From: Cloeon dipterum
Lineage: Eukaryota; Arthropoda; Insecta; Ephemeroptera; Baetidae
Direction: 5' to 3'
NCBI RefSeq assembly: GCF_949628265.1
Contig: NC_088790.1
Location: forward strand, 18,728,545-18,792,544
Length of the DNA stretch: 64,000 nt
Within the stretch, counting starts at the first letter, position 1, and each line of letters opens with the position of its first letter. Of the stretch, positions 1 through 15,000 are shown piece by piece. The translations under genes were made by a program, and so were the position numbers. The notes beneath the pieces were generated by a model that saw only the letters and a program-made list of their open reading frames with translations, was not told the DNA's origin and did not search any database.

Positions 1-42
1 AAGCCTTAGAAAAGGGAAAGAATACAAAATTGGCGGACTCAC

Positions 43-3000
43 TGCTGGAGCCACAGCTGCTGGTGTCCAATAATAGATCCAGGCCGGCAGATTCGAATCC
101 AAGCAATCGCCTCTAAGGCAGTGAACTCGTAGTGCTTCATAAGGTAGCAGCCAATCAAGGAACCAGTCCTTCCAAGTCCAGCTGTGAATTGGAATAAGTT
201 AGCTTCAATTTGGTTTCGTTTCTATTTCTTGGTATCATATAAATGGTTGAGAAAATAATAAAAATTATATTTGAACTTTTGTGAGATCCTTTATATTAAA
301 ATTACCAAGTTCTTTTTTTTAATTGATTCGCTCCAAAATTTTAAAAGATGTCACTGCCCTAAACATGTTTCTTTAAAATTCATCAATCTAATTTTAGGAT
401 TAAGTTGAACAAATTTATACATGGAATGATGCAACAGACGTAATATTTATTTTTTCCTTTGAAAGTTGTAAGCTTTCATGATGCCATAAAAATGCATTTA
501 ATTTGAAGTGACATAGAGTGTGATTGGTGTGATACCTTTGCAGTGAACGGCTATGGCTCCGGGAGCAGACTCGCAGACACTGAGGAAGTGTTCCATGATG
601 ATGTCGCTGGGCGTGCTGCCGTCCACGAAAAAGAGGTCCACGTGCTGGAAGCCGCCGGCCACAAAACGTGCCTTGTCGTACAGCTTTTTGTTCAGCCTTA
701 CGACCGTGGATACGTTTCGTGCCTTAAAGTACTCAAAGTACGATTCAGGAGAGTGCAGCGGGTAGCCTTAAAGTAAAAATATTTAAATATAAGCGAGTCA
801 AGTCAGAAACATCTGGAATTCGCAATGTCACGTTTGAAAAAGCAAAAACAATTTTCTTGAATCTTTAAAATTTAAATAATGTTCATCATTTAAAAATGAC
901 CTAGTTAGGATTCTTAAAGAAAGCTTGCTTAAATTTTGACATTTTAAGTTTTATCTAGGGTATTCTGAACCAGTGGTCGCGTAGAAATTAATTAAAGAAA
1001 ATTCAGAACATTTGAAAGCTGTAAACAGAAAATCAACTTATTTTGGTCTAATTTAAAGGCGGGAAAATTACCATTGTCGATTTCGCTCCTGGGATGCGGC
1101 CCGCAAAAGGCAAGGAACTTTTCAGGCACAATCCAGTTCAAGTCGCCACTCTCCACCCTCTGTGGAATAATCAACGTTTTCCGGCTCGTTCATTGATTAA
1201 GCTGATAACAAAGAAATACCGACCTCAAAGTGCTCGTACTCCTCGACGTTGAAGTCATCAAAGTCGAACAGTTTTCTGCGCACGTACGCCTTGTGGATGG
1301 CGTGCAGACAGTCGTCCAGGGAGATGTGGTAGTTGGACGTGCCGTAAGAGGCATCCCTGGAGGGGCGTAAAGCTCTCATTAAGCAAGGTGTGTTATCGTG
1401 TAATGGAACCCAAAGCGTACCTGAAGTTTGCGAACGCGTGTGAATTCGGACCAGAGAGCAGCTTGACCACTTGGCTCGGTGTGAAGTGCAAGTACATTAC
1501 CTGCAACATGGTCGGAAACATCTATAGTTTAATCGCTGCTCAGGAAATTAGCTGGATATTAAGTGCTAAGTGAAATTTAATGTTTTTGAGAAGCAAGTAA
1601 AATTTTCAAATTTAAATGCTGCTTTATTTACGGCAGTTTTATTCCCATAAAATGTATCCTGTAAATCGAAATATTTTTTATTTGCTCATTGAACCCATAA
1701 AAATGAAGCAAAAATCAAGACACTTTATTAGGCTATAATGCTATAAAACGCAGATAATATCATTTTTTTATTTTTATGGAAACAAGCAACAAATTGAAAG
1801 CAGTCTTCACGAATATTTCCTCTCCAAAAAATTAACTGTTATTTTGTAAAAATTAAAATTATTTTAGCACATAACACGACGTATCAATTACTTTTTCAAC
1901 TCTCCATGGTTAAATTATATGGACAAAAATTAAGAATCAACTAAACAATAGGTGCTTTCAGTTTATAGGTATCATTTACTGCGAATTGACCAATTATTAA
2001 AATATGTTTCCTTGGAAAAGTAATTAACCGATAATTAATATCAAGTTACAAATAAAACCCGTGGGAATTTTCCCTTGATATCACGTAATCATTTGTAGCT
2101 GTGAAAAATCTGCTGAACAGCCGCTCATATCGCTTTCGTAATGAACTCGGGAGCCGCAACCGCGTGTAGCATGAAAATCCAGGGGCGCATCAATTAAACC
2201 GCAGCGGACGTCACTTTCGTCTAGCCACCGAAAAAGCATGCTGCGCGCACTAGATCGGCAGCTGTGTTGTGTGTGCGTAACCGAAAACCACGGTGGAAAG
2301 GCGACCTGGCTGAGCCGAGCCGCGAGACTGGACGAGATCGAATTAAATCTGCATCGCTGGGTGAACGACCGACCTGAAAGGGCGACAAAACAACACACGT
2401 ACGCTGCAGTCAGTCGGGTCGTGCCGACTGGAAAAAGGTGAAAGCCGACCTGAGCTGGCGCGGATGCATTTTTAAAAGGGCACTCATTTCCAATTACCTC
2501 ACGCCGGTGAGCGATTATTGAACTCGGATGCTGCGCGCTGACGTAACCTGCGCGAACCTTTCGAACACGACGAATTTCTGCCGTGAGAAATACCAAAAGG
2601 GCCACGAGGCCTTGTTGGCCAAAATGTGTCGAGTTAAAAAAATATTTGTTCACATTCACACTCGCATGAATTTTAATATCCCAAAGTGTGCTCACTTTCT
2701 ATTTGAACAAATTTGGCTTTAGCTAATAACAAATAAACGACTGAGTACTCAAATCGTATGGTTTTTTTAAATATACACAAATATATTGATTGGTCTCTGC
2801 TTTGCGATGATTTTAATGGCACGTTCGTTTGTTTTAAGTCCCTAGCCATTTTCACGCCGTAATTATTTTTCCAATTTTATTATTGTGGATTAGTTCATCC
2901 GGGTGACGAGATTTTTCGCTAGTAAACATATCAATCACTCATTAATGAGTCTGCTCTGCATTCAAGCAGAAAGTGAACGCTTTTCAAACAAAGCGCGCAG

Positions 3001-6000
3001 TTCCTACTCACTTTTCCTTTCGCGACACTCAGAGAAATCTCTCAATTAAAGTGGAAACTCTCTTGCTAGCCCCGACAATTTTCCGATCGTCTGCTTCCAT
3101 ATAAACTAATTACTGGCTTGACCGGCGCTGTGATTGAAAAGGGGGAAAGAAAAACTTTTCTCGTCTCTCGCTTGAGTGCGGAGTGGAGTGCATACATGCA
3201 ATTTATATCAATTTCATAGTCGGTTGCCTCGACGCCAATATTAGACGCGGCGCGGTGGAATCAAATAAAAAGCCACACCGCACCGACCGCAAACCACTTT
3301 TTGTTGTTCGACTGCGTGTTTGTGTACACGTCGTTAGGTCAATAAATTATAATCCATTTCGTCCGACATTTTTCCATCCCAGACGTCAATTAATTTGGGC
3401 CGCCAAGTCGGTCATGCAACATTAACTTTTCTATAACTCTCGTTAATTAAAGACTAAAGGCAGCTGGTTGTTATAGACACAAGGCTGCCTATTAGAAGTG
3501 TTTGATGCTTGTTTTGAGAGAGTTGATAGCTGCTAAATATTTTATATTGAAATAGGCCGCTCAAGCTGAGTGACGCCCGCGCGTATTGCATTGTGATGCA
3601 AAATAACAGGTTGTTGGACATCCCGGCCAGAATGTAAATTCAAACGCAGTTTATTCTTCCTGTGTGTCACGCTCGCACGGATCGAATAAAACAGAACAGG
3701 CCCGGCGTGTCGAACGACCAGAGGAGAAAGCCGTCCATTGTCTTTTGAGTATTTTTAAATTGCCAAAATACATTTTTTTCTCTAAATTTGCATGCCTATT
3801 ATGGTGGGATGGAAGTCTGGGAGAAAAAAGATAGTTGTAATTATTGTATTAGATACGGTTCAAGAGGGGGTTTATATTTATTTAAAAATTTACTCGCAGA
3901 TTCTTGTGTTAATCAAAGAGGTTTAAATAGATATGAGTAATAATTGTAATATTTTCAAATTTTCCTACGCATTCAATTTCAATTCTGAACTTCTAATTCA
4001 TTTAATTCATCAGGATTTTGGCACAAACTTTCCAAATGGAAAGAACTTTCAAATAGGACACAAAGCAGAGCGAATAGTCATCAATTATTCATTGAAAATG
4101 TTCAGGGGAGAAAATGAAGCGGAGCGCCCGACATATGGAGACCCCTATGAAGCACGCAGCTCTCGTTTCCAGCGTGTGTTTGCGGTCATTCGTTCATTAT
4201 TCACGCACGTGATGCCATTATCAAAAAGTCCGCTTCGGAATGTAGCCGGCTGCTGTCTAACGTGCAGCAATAAGAAGTAGAAAGAGGAATCGCGCCGTAA
4301 ATATTGCCATTGACATTTCCAGACCCGCCGCGATTATTGATCCAAGAACTAGGAAAGCGAGAGTAGAGTGCCGACCACGTCTAGATTCAGAGCTGGCGCG
4401 CACAGTTCGCACTGGAGCAATTTTATTGAGATCCACGCAATCGCCTTTTTAAGAGAAGACCTTGTTTGATCGTCATATTGACACTCCTTTAATTGAATGA
4501 AAGCTTTCTTGATAGAGAGAAGTAGTGAACATTATCCATTTTTAGTCGCCGGCCCATTCCGCATTTATCATATCATCACAGAGAAGAGGCATCCACTAAT
4601 TGTTGGTCTTAATTTTAAATCCCAAGTATGTTGTGGGTAATTTTTCCTATTTTAATCATTTTAAATACTTGACCTAAATTAATTGCAAATTTTCCAAATG
4701 CTTGAAATTCAAAACTTTCAAAGAAATGTAGCATTGTGTTTTCGGTATCAAAAAATTCGATTACCTAACAGTAGTTAGTAAGTTGCAACATTGAGGAAAA
4801 ATCTTCAATTTCTTCTGACCCACGCTAGAGAAAATATGTGAGAAAAACACATTGTATAAAGAACTGGCTGGCACTCGCTTTGTCAATGCAATTAAGCGCT
4901 GAGAAATGAGAGATTACGCGAATAAGACGAGGACGTCAATGAGCACGGCAAACACAATAAAATAATTATTATCGCGGTGCAGCTCCCAGCCGCACCTCTC
5001 CGAACCCGACGGCAGCAAATGGCACGTTTTCCCACAGCGCGATAATTACCACCACACACACAGCGAGAACGAATTATAATGTATGCGATTGCCCCGTTAG
5101 GAGAACTGCGTGTGTCGTCGTCGTCGAAGAAGAAGAAGGCAGAAATTTTCTTTCTCGCGTGAAGCCCACGCGGACGGACGAATTTCTCCGCGTCATCGCC
5201 CACACGTCTCGTGAGCCGAGAAATTTGCGATGATGACCTCATCGTGCGGCTTTTAAAGGGCCTTTTGTCTACGACGCGAATCGATTCGCTCAAAACACAA
5301 ACCATCTGCGACACGCGACACTCGGATTTCGCGAAATACCAACGCAAAAATTAAAAATAATTCGATTTATTGCTTCTCCATCAGGGAATTGGAGAGGAAT
5401 CGAGCCGCCTATTTTCTGCACGGAAGAAGCCACGCGAGTGCTGATGCCGATGCTTGTATACAATGCTGCACACTTCACAGAGATAAACGTAATCCGGTTG
5501 TGCTATTCAAAGAACTATATTAATGGCTATTGACTGGCTCTGTTGACCGAGCAATTTTATTGCTTGTGTTCATAGATATTTTATGTGTCCTATTGAGGGA
5601 GTCACATTTTCTAACTTGTTTGACTAATTCAAAATCTGTTGAGCAATTTATAACGTTAAGTCAACACTTCAAGCTGTGAAAACTTGAAAGGAAGAGGCAT
5701 ACTCAATGATATGCAAAATAAAAGGGTCAAAAACGTTTGTAATGATTTTCAAGGGCTTCAATAAAGAGTAACAAATGACATGGTCCCAAGCATTGATGTA
5801 CAAGAATACAGGACTGCGGGTAGAAAATGAGCAGTGCAAACAGTTTTTCTTGATGTTTGGCACAGTCTGGGTGTTTGTATAATTCGATTTAATATTAAAA
5901 AAAACCTTTTAAACTTTCAAATATGACTTTTTTAGAACCTCTATGCACAGCACTTCCCGTGGGCTATGAGAATGAGCTCACTGGGTCCCAGGTCCCAGTA

Positions 6001-9000
6001 CCACCGCCGAGCGGATAATATGGAATAAGTGTCCCGAGTGGTTGCAGAGGAGCTTGGGCCCAATGTGGCCATCTTTTCGCCTCCCCGCACCGAGGTCTTT
6101 AATTGAAACGCCAGACATTTGTCCTTAAAGCCGCTGGAAAGGTGCGCAAGCCAGCAAGTGGTGAGTCGGCGCCGGTGCGCCTCCCAGCCCGTTGAGATAT
6201 TTGAGCATTTCGAGTCACTAAACTAACCACTTTTTGCCATCTCTGACATTGGGTTAGCCAGCATTAGATCCCCGAACTGCTCAAATATCTCCCATTGCTT
6301 TGAGATTATAAAATGAATATAATAATAATAACCTCATAGATTCGTTGATCAAGCGGAAGCAAAAAAAATGTAAAAATACTAAGACGATAGAATGAATAGA
6401 ACGTTCTCCAGTGAGGGAAATATTTTAAACGGAAGGAAAATCTTGCGGAGCAAGGCCACTTTGCCTTTATCTCCTTGTGGTTTTCTCACAGCTTACAGGA
6501 TTTCACAACACTAAGGCTGCATTTCGGCGCGGTGTTAGCGTCACGAGTTCGTGCGGGCGTCGCTTCACGCACGCACGAACTGCTGCAGCTCCCAATTCGC
6601 ACCCTTATCTCGAATGTGAGAAAAGCGTCACATGTGAGCTGCGAGAGCATAATGACTCTCTTCGCGCCATCGCGGAAATTACGCCGCCGATTTGTCAGCC
6701 TTTGACATTTATTATTCCGCTCAAGAGGGAGTGCGCGCAGAATGGAGCAAATAATAAATAACGCTCGCGCGCGCGGGTGAAAGGCTTGAAAAGTTAGTTA
6801 GCGGTCTCCGGGGGCGGTGCATTGTGCGTATTCCAAAGGCATTGTGTGCGTAATGCGAGGAAAACCGCGTGCGGTGAACAAAAGGTGCGGCCCTATGCAT
6901 GCCCACTATCCGATTCGCAACCGGCAGTGGTGTGTTGTATTGGGGGCCGAAAGCATTTGTGGAGAAGAACACACTTCGAAAACTTACAGCGTACGATCCG
7001 ATTAGGTAGGCGGCATTCACGCGTTTCTTCGGGTTCGTCGTTGTGTAATGCACGATTTTCTTTTTTGCCAGCGACGGAGCCTGAAATCAGAAATTATATA
7101 AATTAATTTTTAGGATTATCACCATTTTAGTCGTTGCAATAAAATTCAAATGTGTAAAATTCCCTAATTGATTTTCTCTATTTACCCGAAATTATGGGAA
7201 CGATGCAGCTATTTCCCCAACCTTTTCATGTTTTCTGCGTTGAATTACATTGCATAGCGTGATATTCATAATCCATACTTGTTGGTAAAAAATTTAGAAT
7301 AAATTATGGAATAGAAAATAAAATTTATGCAGTTTTGATGTTTTTGAGATTAATATTTCAAACTAATTATCTTGATCCTGTTCAGCATAGTCAGTTGTTG
7401 AGTTCTAACAGAGCTTTTAGAAAAATTTCTGGCCTACATGTAAAAGTATATTCTAATAACATTTTCGTCAAATTTAATATAAATTTTTCAGAGGAACTCT
7501 CTGGATTTGACCTTTAATTTATATTTTAGAGGGCAAACCATAAAAAATAATGCAAGTCATCTTATAGAATATCAGTCGAAAATTGCCCCTAAACGGAACC
7601 AAAATCGTCTTTTTCACCGTAAAACCTGTTTAAAATTCCCAACCCTTTTAAGGAAAACACCTTTACAACTTTTTTAATTTCCTGGTTACACTCAGTATAG
7701 TCCTGCTATCTAAACAGGAAACAGATTGTCCCTACAACAATGAGTCATGCATTTGTAAATAGATTTTTCTGTTACTCTTAAAGCGATTCCTTGTATACTG
7801 AGAAAAAACGGATTCAAGCGCGCATACAATCAATGGGCGTTGCTGATTTTGCTCACAAGTCTGATTTCCAAACAATTTTTAATCTCGATAAAAGGAAAAT
7901 GGACCACGCCTTCAACTCGAGCGTCTGTGCTTGGAATTGAGATCAATACGCCGAAAATAAGTGTCACGTCGCGATGCAAAAATGAAAGACAAAAATATTC
8001 TGCTCACGCGAAAGGAGATCAAGAAGAGGTGGACGGCATAATTTTCGCTATGAGCAATTTTTCAAGTAAGCAACCAAGTTGTAAATCACGTATTCAAAGC
8101 TGTGTAAGTGCAGACCATTAACTCTAATGTTGCCGGGATGCGTTGTGTATCTTGTTATCCCGTTATGCCCTCCTGCACACCGAGAGAAAGAAGTGGGTCT
8201 TTCGTTTTTTCTCGCCGAGCGAGCAGCTCGATAGTGCACATATTCATCATGCACTCGTCTGTAGACGTTGCTCCGGACGCAAGACTGCTGGGAAATTCAA
8301 AACTTTTCCGCTCAGAGAGTTGGTTAGTAGTTCCGACTCCACTCTTCCGGCTGTTTGGAGCTCGTGAATTTTTAAACTATCCGTGCGCTGCTCGTTTTTA
8401 TTTCTCTCCAACGCATCAATTATTAATGCGAATCGCCGGAGATAGAGTTGGTCTGTGTGGTACAGAAAATAGGGACAAGTTGGTAAAATAATTTTAATAT
8501 CATAATGGAGCGCTATTATCTGCAGAAACTTTAATTGAAATAGCTAGAGAACTATAATTAAGTTTTTTAAGGCCAACAAGCGCTCATAAAAATGTTTAAT
8601 TTTATATTCTCTTTGAACTGATCCACTTGAATGCAATAAATTTTATTTTTACCTTATTCTTAAAAGAAAAAATAGTCTCACGCATGGTGCCAGTTGGAGC
8701 CGAGAAACATGTCGGAAGACTTAGCAAAATTCCAACAACTTTTGATCAACGACGGCGAGTCTAAGTGTATCATTTAAGCAATGATCAAATAAATTTTTCA
8801 TATCAAATCTCTTTTATAAACAGAAGCGAAAATTACGCAGACGCTCAAACCTTTTGAAAAACGAGGAGAAAAAGAGCCATCCAACGTCAGTAAATCGACC
8901 CAATCAGCGCCCACTGGATGCACCATATATATCAAGTTTCGAATAGCCGTTTCCAAAGTTGTTCCTGGGCAAGAGGCGCCCATTTATTATCCGTCGTTTT

Positions 9001-12000
9001 TGCTCTTCTACTCTATAGTTGGGTTGATGCTCACAAAAAATAGGCGTGAGAGAGGATAAAAAGCGAGCGGCCTCGCCCAAACTCTTTGTTGTTCATCCTC
9101 CCGTTGCTGAAACTGATAGTGCATCTCTATGGAAACTGCCCGTCCGCGTCGCAGAGGTTATATCACTTCTCATCTGCCTGCGTTTGATAATGCGCTGAAT
9201 GTGTACTGCAGAGTCTGCGTGTGCAAGGTCAAAACGGCGGTGTGGGTCGGCCTCTCAGTATCCGCCTGATTTTGCGTCGAGGCGAAGGAGGGAAGCCGTG
9301 AAAATTGTAAAAGTCTGTGCATAAATCACAGGAGGAAGCGGCGGATATGTTGGAAAGGAAGGTTGCGATTCTATGCACGTATACTTAACACGCAAACTAC
9401 TATATGCGCCCGAAAAGAAATTTTCTCACACAATATGAGTTGTGGTGCGCCTTGAATCTCGAGTACGGCTTATTTTCTAATCAAAAAATACGATCAGCAT
9501 CTGAATTGAAAAATAGCCACAATTTGTGTTCTTTCGTCAACATTAATACCCAAAAATTTTCCCTTTTTAATTATCTAGCCTTGTTGCTTTTTCCAAAAAG
9601 TCGCGCTTAGAGGCGGAATAGTATTGAATGAGAGATGCCTTGCAATCTGCATTGACTCACCGCCGGCAGGTTTCCACCTTTCCTGCCAGGCATCCTGAGA
9701 TTCTCAGGCATGCGTTTCCAATAGATGACCTAAGTGACGAGCTATTTCCACAATTTAAAAGCAATGCCAAGGAAATTTTCGTTACTAACAGTAAAATAAT
9801 AACATTCAATAATTGCTCAATTTGGGATCACGATCTATAAATGGGATAAATGGTTTCTTTCAGAAAAAAGCATGCAATCGAACCTCATAATAGCTTGCAC
9901 AACCCATCCATGATCGAGCTTCGTCGTTTGATTTACTGTTGCTCAACTTGATACTTTGAAAAAGATTTTTTTCTCTCCTTCCTTGTAACTTTATTTTCCG
10001 TTTCTGCTCCGCTCGTTCGTAGCACAAATAGTCTCGAGTTGCTTTTCGGGCGCGCCGGTGTATGATGCGACTCTCTGAGCGGTTCCAATTGAATGCACGC
10101 ACACGTCCTTGGCGAACTAGTCACCCGTTGAGGCGACACATTTCTCACTTGTTTGTTTGCAATATTCTTAATTAGCCTGCTGCACATAAGTGTGCACAAT
10201 GTTCCATGTGTGCGGTTTTCACGCGGTTTCAATTGCCGTGGTGATTTTTATATATGCACCAACGGCACTGCGGCTAATGGAATATCATGATGTGCGTGGG
10301 ATATCTGTTTTAAAGTCGTGTGAGGAGCTTGACTTTGATTGATGGTGATGGTGGTTCGTTCATTGTTCAGTTAAATGACACGATATTTTTTGCACATCAC
10401 TCTTCTTGTCCGCTATTTTATTGGCACAGTGGGAAATAATTTTGGCAAAATTAAAGGTGGTAATGTAATAATTGTCAACCTTCATTTTCACAGAATAATT
10501 ATGACGAGTTAATTATATTAGATAATTTTTTATCATGTTGACGTTTGAAAAAACTGCCGCAGACAATGTTATCGCTTAGAAATACAAGCGCAGTAAAATA
10601 TAAATCAACCACTATATACTCAATTAAAATTTGATCCGATCTTTGTGTATTTTTCAGTTCATCATTATGCTGGAAATAATCGTTACGACCTTTAAAACAA
10701 TACATACTGCATCAGAAGTCTATATTCATTTCTTTCTGAGCGCACGGACATTGATCATGCACCACGCAATATTTAATAACGCCTTTCAGAAGTGATAATT
10801 TCATTGTGGCTTGTGGCAGTGCTATTTCTGTGTTGCTGATTATTTATGTCATTATGCAGACGAACACCACAAGTTCAAACGATAAGGTCGTCAGAATAAT
10901 GCATGAACTGTTATAAAATAAAATCTAACCCTAAGGTCAACGCTCAGCCACCCTATCGATGACGAAATATTCAAATATCGCAGCCGATCGATGGGATATT
11001 TATATATCATTCTCTTCTGTTCAAGGATACGCACGCAACCAAACAATCCGTTGATTTACAAAGTGCTCGTAAAAAATTTCCAGAGGATAGTGAGTGACGC
11101 TTCAAGCATGTAGGTACGTGTATATTCAAATAAATAAACAGACAAGGGGACGCAAGTCACGTGTCAAAACTGTTGTCAGAAATTGAAGAAGTTTGGCTAC
11201 TGGCGTGAGACGTGCTGAATGCTGCATCATGCGATCGACTCTAGCTTTTTACGATCGGAGTCACTTTAATGAATTATGCAGCTTTTTGAAGGCAAATCAA
11301 CCGTTTTTTTCCGACTAAAAGCGATGCATGCTGGCATTAAAGGTGTTGCGTGCAACCTTCCCCCTTGTCATCCCCTTGCCAGCGCCGTGACCCTCGTTTT
11401 AGCGCCTGCCTTGAACATCTCCCTGAATTTTTAGCTGTGCAAGCGAAGCAAAACACGACGTCCGTTTTTGTAGGGTTGCCACAGTCAAAATTTGTCTGTA
11501 TTACACAATAATCAATCCCTCTGCTGCATTCCTGTATGTTGTATCCCCTTTAGTTTGAAATTTTCTCAATAAGGGACGGTTCTTGACCTTCAGCAGCAAT
11601 GCAGAATAAGCCGAAGAGGCTCACACTTCAAAAACAATTCTTGAATAGGTTTAGGAATTTTTATAATAGTCATCTAGCCACAACACAATTATTTTATTGA
11701 ACGTACTAAATGTTTTCCCCTTGAGAAAGGTGGAAAACACTATTAAAGAGATTAAATAATTCAAGTAGTACATTTCTAGGTTACAATTGCTCCGTTTCAT
11801 CTCTTGAATTTAAATCTACAATTTTTATTGTTAAACCGGAAAAGAAGTCGACATCTTATTTTAAACATATGTTTATCTGTGGCCTTTACGAACATTAAAA
11901 TATTTGCCACTCCTTTTTTATACAGACGATGCAGGTTTTTTTATTTTGGCAACCCTAATGGCGGGTGAGTGAATTTTACGACTTTTATTGCATAAGGGTG

Positions 12001-15000
12001 TAGCTACAACCCTCGAAAAAATTGTGTGTTTCGCTGTCGAAATTGATGTTTCAACAAGTTGAATGCCGAGTGCGTGAGTTGCACGATCGCGTTATACTCG
12101 GTTGAAGTTCGTAATTTGATTTGTCTGCCTGCCTAGCAGTCGCGAGGAAGTGACGATCATAAGATTACGATTACATGTTGGTATATCAGCGGAAGAAACT
12201 AAGGGCTCGAGTATTTATTTCGTCACGGTCACATTTGTATGCATTTTGTAATAAAAAAATCAGAAAAAGGGTTGCGTGCACCAACACATGTTTTTGGAGA
12301 ATGTATGCAACTGATTCTTGCGGGAAACGGGAACAAATCTTGCATTCGTTAAGAACCGTTGCAACATTTGTCTCGGAATTTGAATGGGTCTAATGTATAA
12401 TATTCGTATGTATTGTGTGGCAATAAAAAGGTATATATCAACAAAATTGAATTTCTCGTGAGCACGATCCCATTTATCGCGGTGTAAAAAAATATATAGA
12501 ACACGCCATACGAAATTTGATTATTTGCTGCAGCATGTTTTTACGAATATATACACATGAATTTTTTTGCCTCTCTTTTCCCACGCCCGAAAACTAATTT
12601 TACAGAATGTGCAGAAAATCAACCTCGTAAATTTTGTTGTTGTGTGTGTTTATCCATTCCCATGGGCGGCCAAAAGTTTGAGGCATAGCGAGAAGCGCTT
12701 TCAAATGGTGTTCGTTTTCTACTGCGATTCTTATACTATAATAATGATAATGATATACGCAAGGACGGAATCATTGATATTATTCAGCGAGCGCGAGCTT
12801 GCGTGTGGCGGCCAAAAGATGAGGGGTTGCTTTGCTCGCAGAGCGGGGAAATTTGTTTTATCATTGACCTCGGGAATCTGCCTTTTCTTGGCCTACTTTC
12901 GGGGGTTGGTCGACCTTGGCGGGGAATTAATTTAGATGTAAATTGTGCACGAGCTGGAAATCAAACAAACGAAGCGTGCGGTATACGAGGAATGCCACCG
13001 AATGGAAATGCGAAGGATCTTGCTGCGGTCGTTTATGCAAATTCCGCTGCGTAATCCAAGCGAGGGTGGTCGGGCTATTTTCGTAATCTTGGACCCAGGC
13101 ATGGAAATTCCCCACTGACGATCTTATTAGTGGAGATAACAAACACATTGGCATCAACTAACAAGTGTTTGTTGAGCTGTGAAAATAATAGGCCTGCTCT
13201 TTTAAATTGAAATCCGATATCAATTACTACCATTTCTCCAATCCAATATTGCATTTATAATGTAAAGCATTATGGTTTTTGCAAAAATTGTCTTCTTTAA
13301 CCTTAGAGGAATATGTCATAATTTTATTATTAAATATTAATCCTTTTACAAGTTGTAAACATTTAAAAAGAATGATTCAAAATCAAATTTTGTAGCTCAC
13401 TATTAACTTAATTGCAGCTTTGTGCTTTGAATGTAAAAAATACGTAACAATCTCACGATTCAATAAAATTTTATTTTTGAAACTTAGACATCCAGCATTT
13501 TTTACTATTGTTATAAGCGATTTTAATCAATGAATAATTTGAAATCAGCATTATAATTTAAAACTAGTTCAAACAAAATAATGTGCTATTTTTCAATCAT
13601 TTACTGGAAATCAGTTCTCATCAATAAATTTGTTATTCTGGACAGCAAAAAGCTGTCGAAATTCGCTTCAAATCGTGCATAATCTCGGCCATTACACCCC
13701 ACTGAGGACAAAGTTTGGCTCGGTTTCAACCAACACAAAGAGCTCACAAGAGATAGCATCATTAATTTCAGCCGCAGCCGCTCAACGCCAAGATCTGATT
13801 CGCTCATGGTTTCACGTTCAAACACACCTGTTCGAAATGGAAAGCTGACTTAGTTTATTTGACTGGCAAAAACACATTTTGTACATGCGTACGGTTTATA
13901 AATTGAAAGCACAGTCGGTTTTTTTCCTTTCGCTCCAAACTCTATGCCTGCTGGTCTTTAGCCACCCAGCAGCATCGTATTTAAATATTGATTTACCACA
14001 ACATTCGCAAACAAAAGAGCCGCAGCGAGAAAAACTCATTTTGCAAAATGCAGATCACAAAAGATTCGCATAAATTTTCGTCTACCATATTCGTGGTTCT
14101 TAAAAGATTTTGTCAGAATTGAAACACAGGTATCAATTTAAATACGCATGCGATTTGGGCAAGAATATTCCCCAATCTTTTTAAACTTCTCTAAATGATA
14201 TCCATAACAGGCAGTTGGATTTGAAATTTATTTATAATATAGATAGCAAAATTAATTTTGATAGAAGTACACAGTTAACCTGTTTCTTATCTATCATACG
14301 ATATCGACTATTCAAGAAAAAATACAGTACACAACAACAATTGAAACAGGTTTTATGATTTCCCGGATTTCCCAAAGAATCGCATTCATTGTAACTATTT
14401 TCGTAATTTAACGTTTTTATGCCAACAATGATGATTTCTTGGTTTCCTGTGCGTAGTTATAATATTAAAAAATAATAAACCCGTTTCAATTTTCGTGAGT
14501 ATAGATTACGGTTGGCCATTTTCTTGTTTTATGGAATCACAAAAGTTTTACTACTGACATTTCCTGGAGCTGAGCGTTTTTTGCACAGCATGTGCGCCTT
14601 CCTTTCCGACGAAATTGGATTTCCTTGGGATAATTTCACTGTTTTCATGCGTGTATACGGAGCAGTGACGTGATCCTGTGGCCCGCAGTTTTATTTGAGC
14701 AGCGGGAGTTGTTTCTTGTTCGCTGATTCATTTAGTTGAGTGTCGCATTATGCTGGCGCGTCTCTCTGGTGAGTGACTTTTTTGATCCGTCTCTCGTCTG
14801 CAGTTCCTCTGCCGGTTTATCATTAGAACTCTGCGAAATACAGCCTAAGCGCTAAAAACGTCAGCAGAATGGCGACAAAGCCCAAAGCGGCTGTCAGAGA
14901 AGAAGATTAATTTTGATAATTGCCTGATTAAGATCGAACGCCAACTCGAGTCAGCAGAAACCGAAATGCGAGCTATATATCCTGATAAGCGCCACTAAAG

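Noticed and set aside
2081-2695. 204-codon open frame on the minus strand in CDC14 intron 3
   Set aside because: Translation is unrecognisable, the other strand is also open in places, and codon use looks random. It appears to be a product of a GC-richer patch.
4892-5347. 151-codon minus-strand open frame
   Set aside because: The predicted peptide is low-complexity with Arg/Ser and Asp runs from simple-sequence DNA, matches no known family, and has no supporting splice context.
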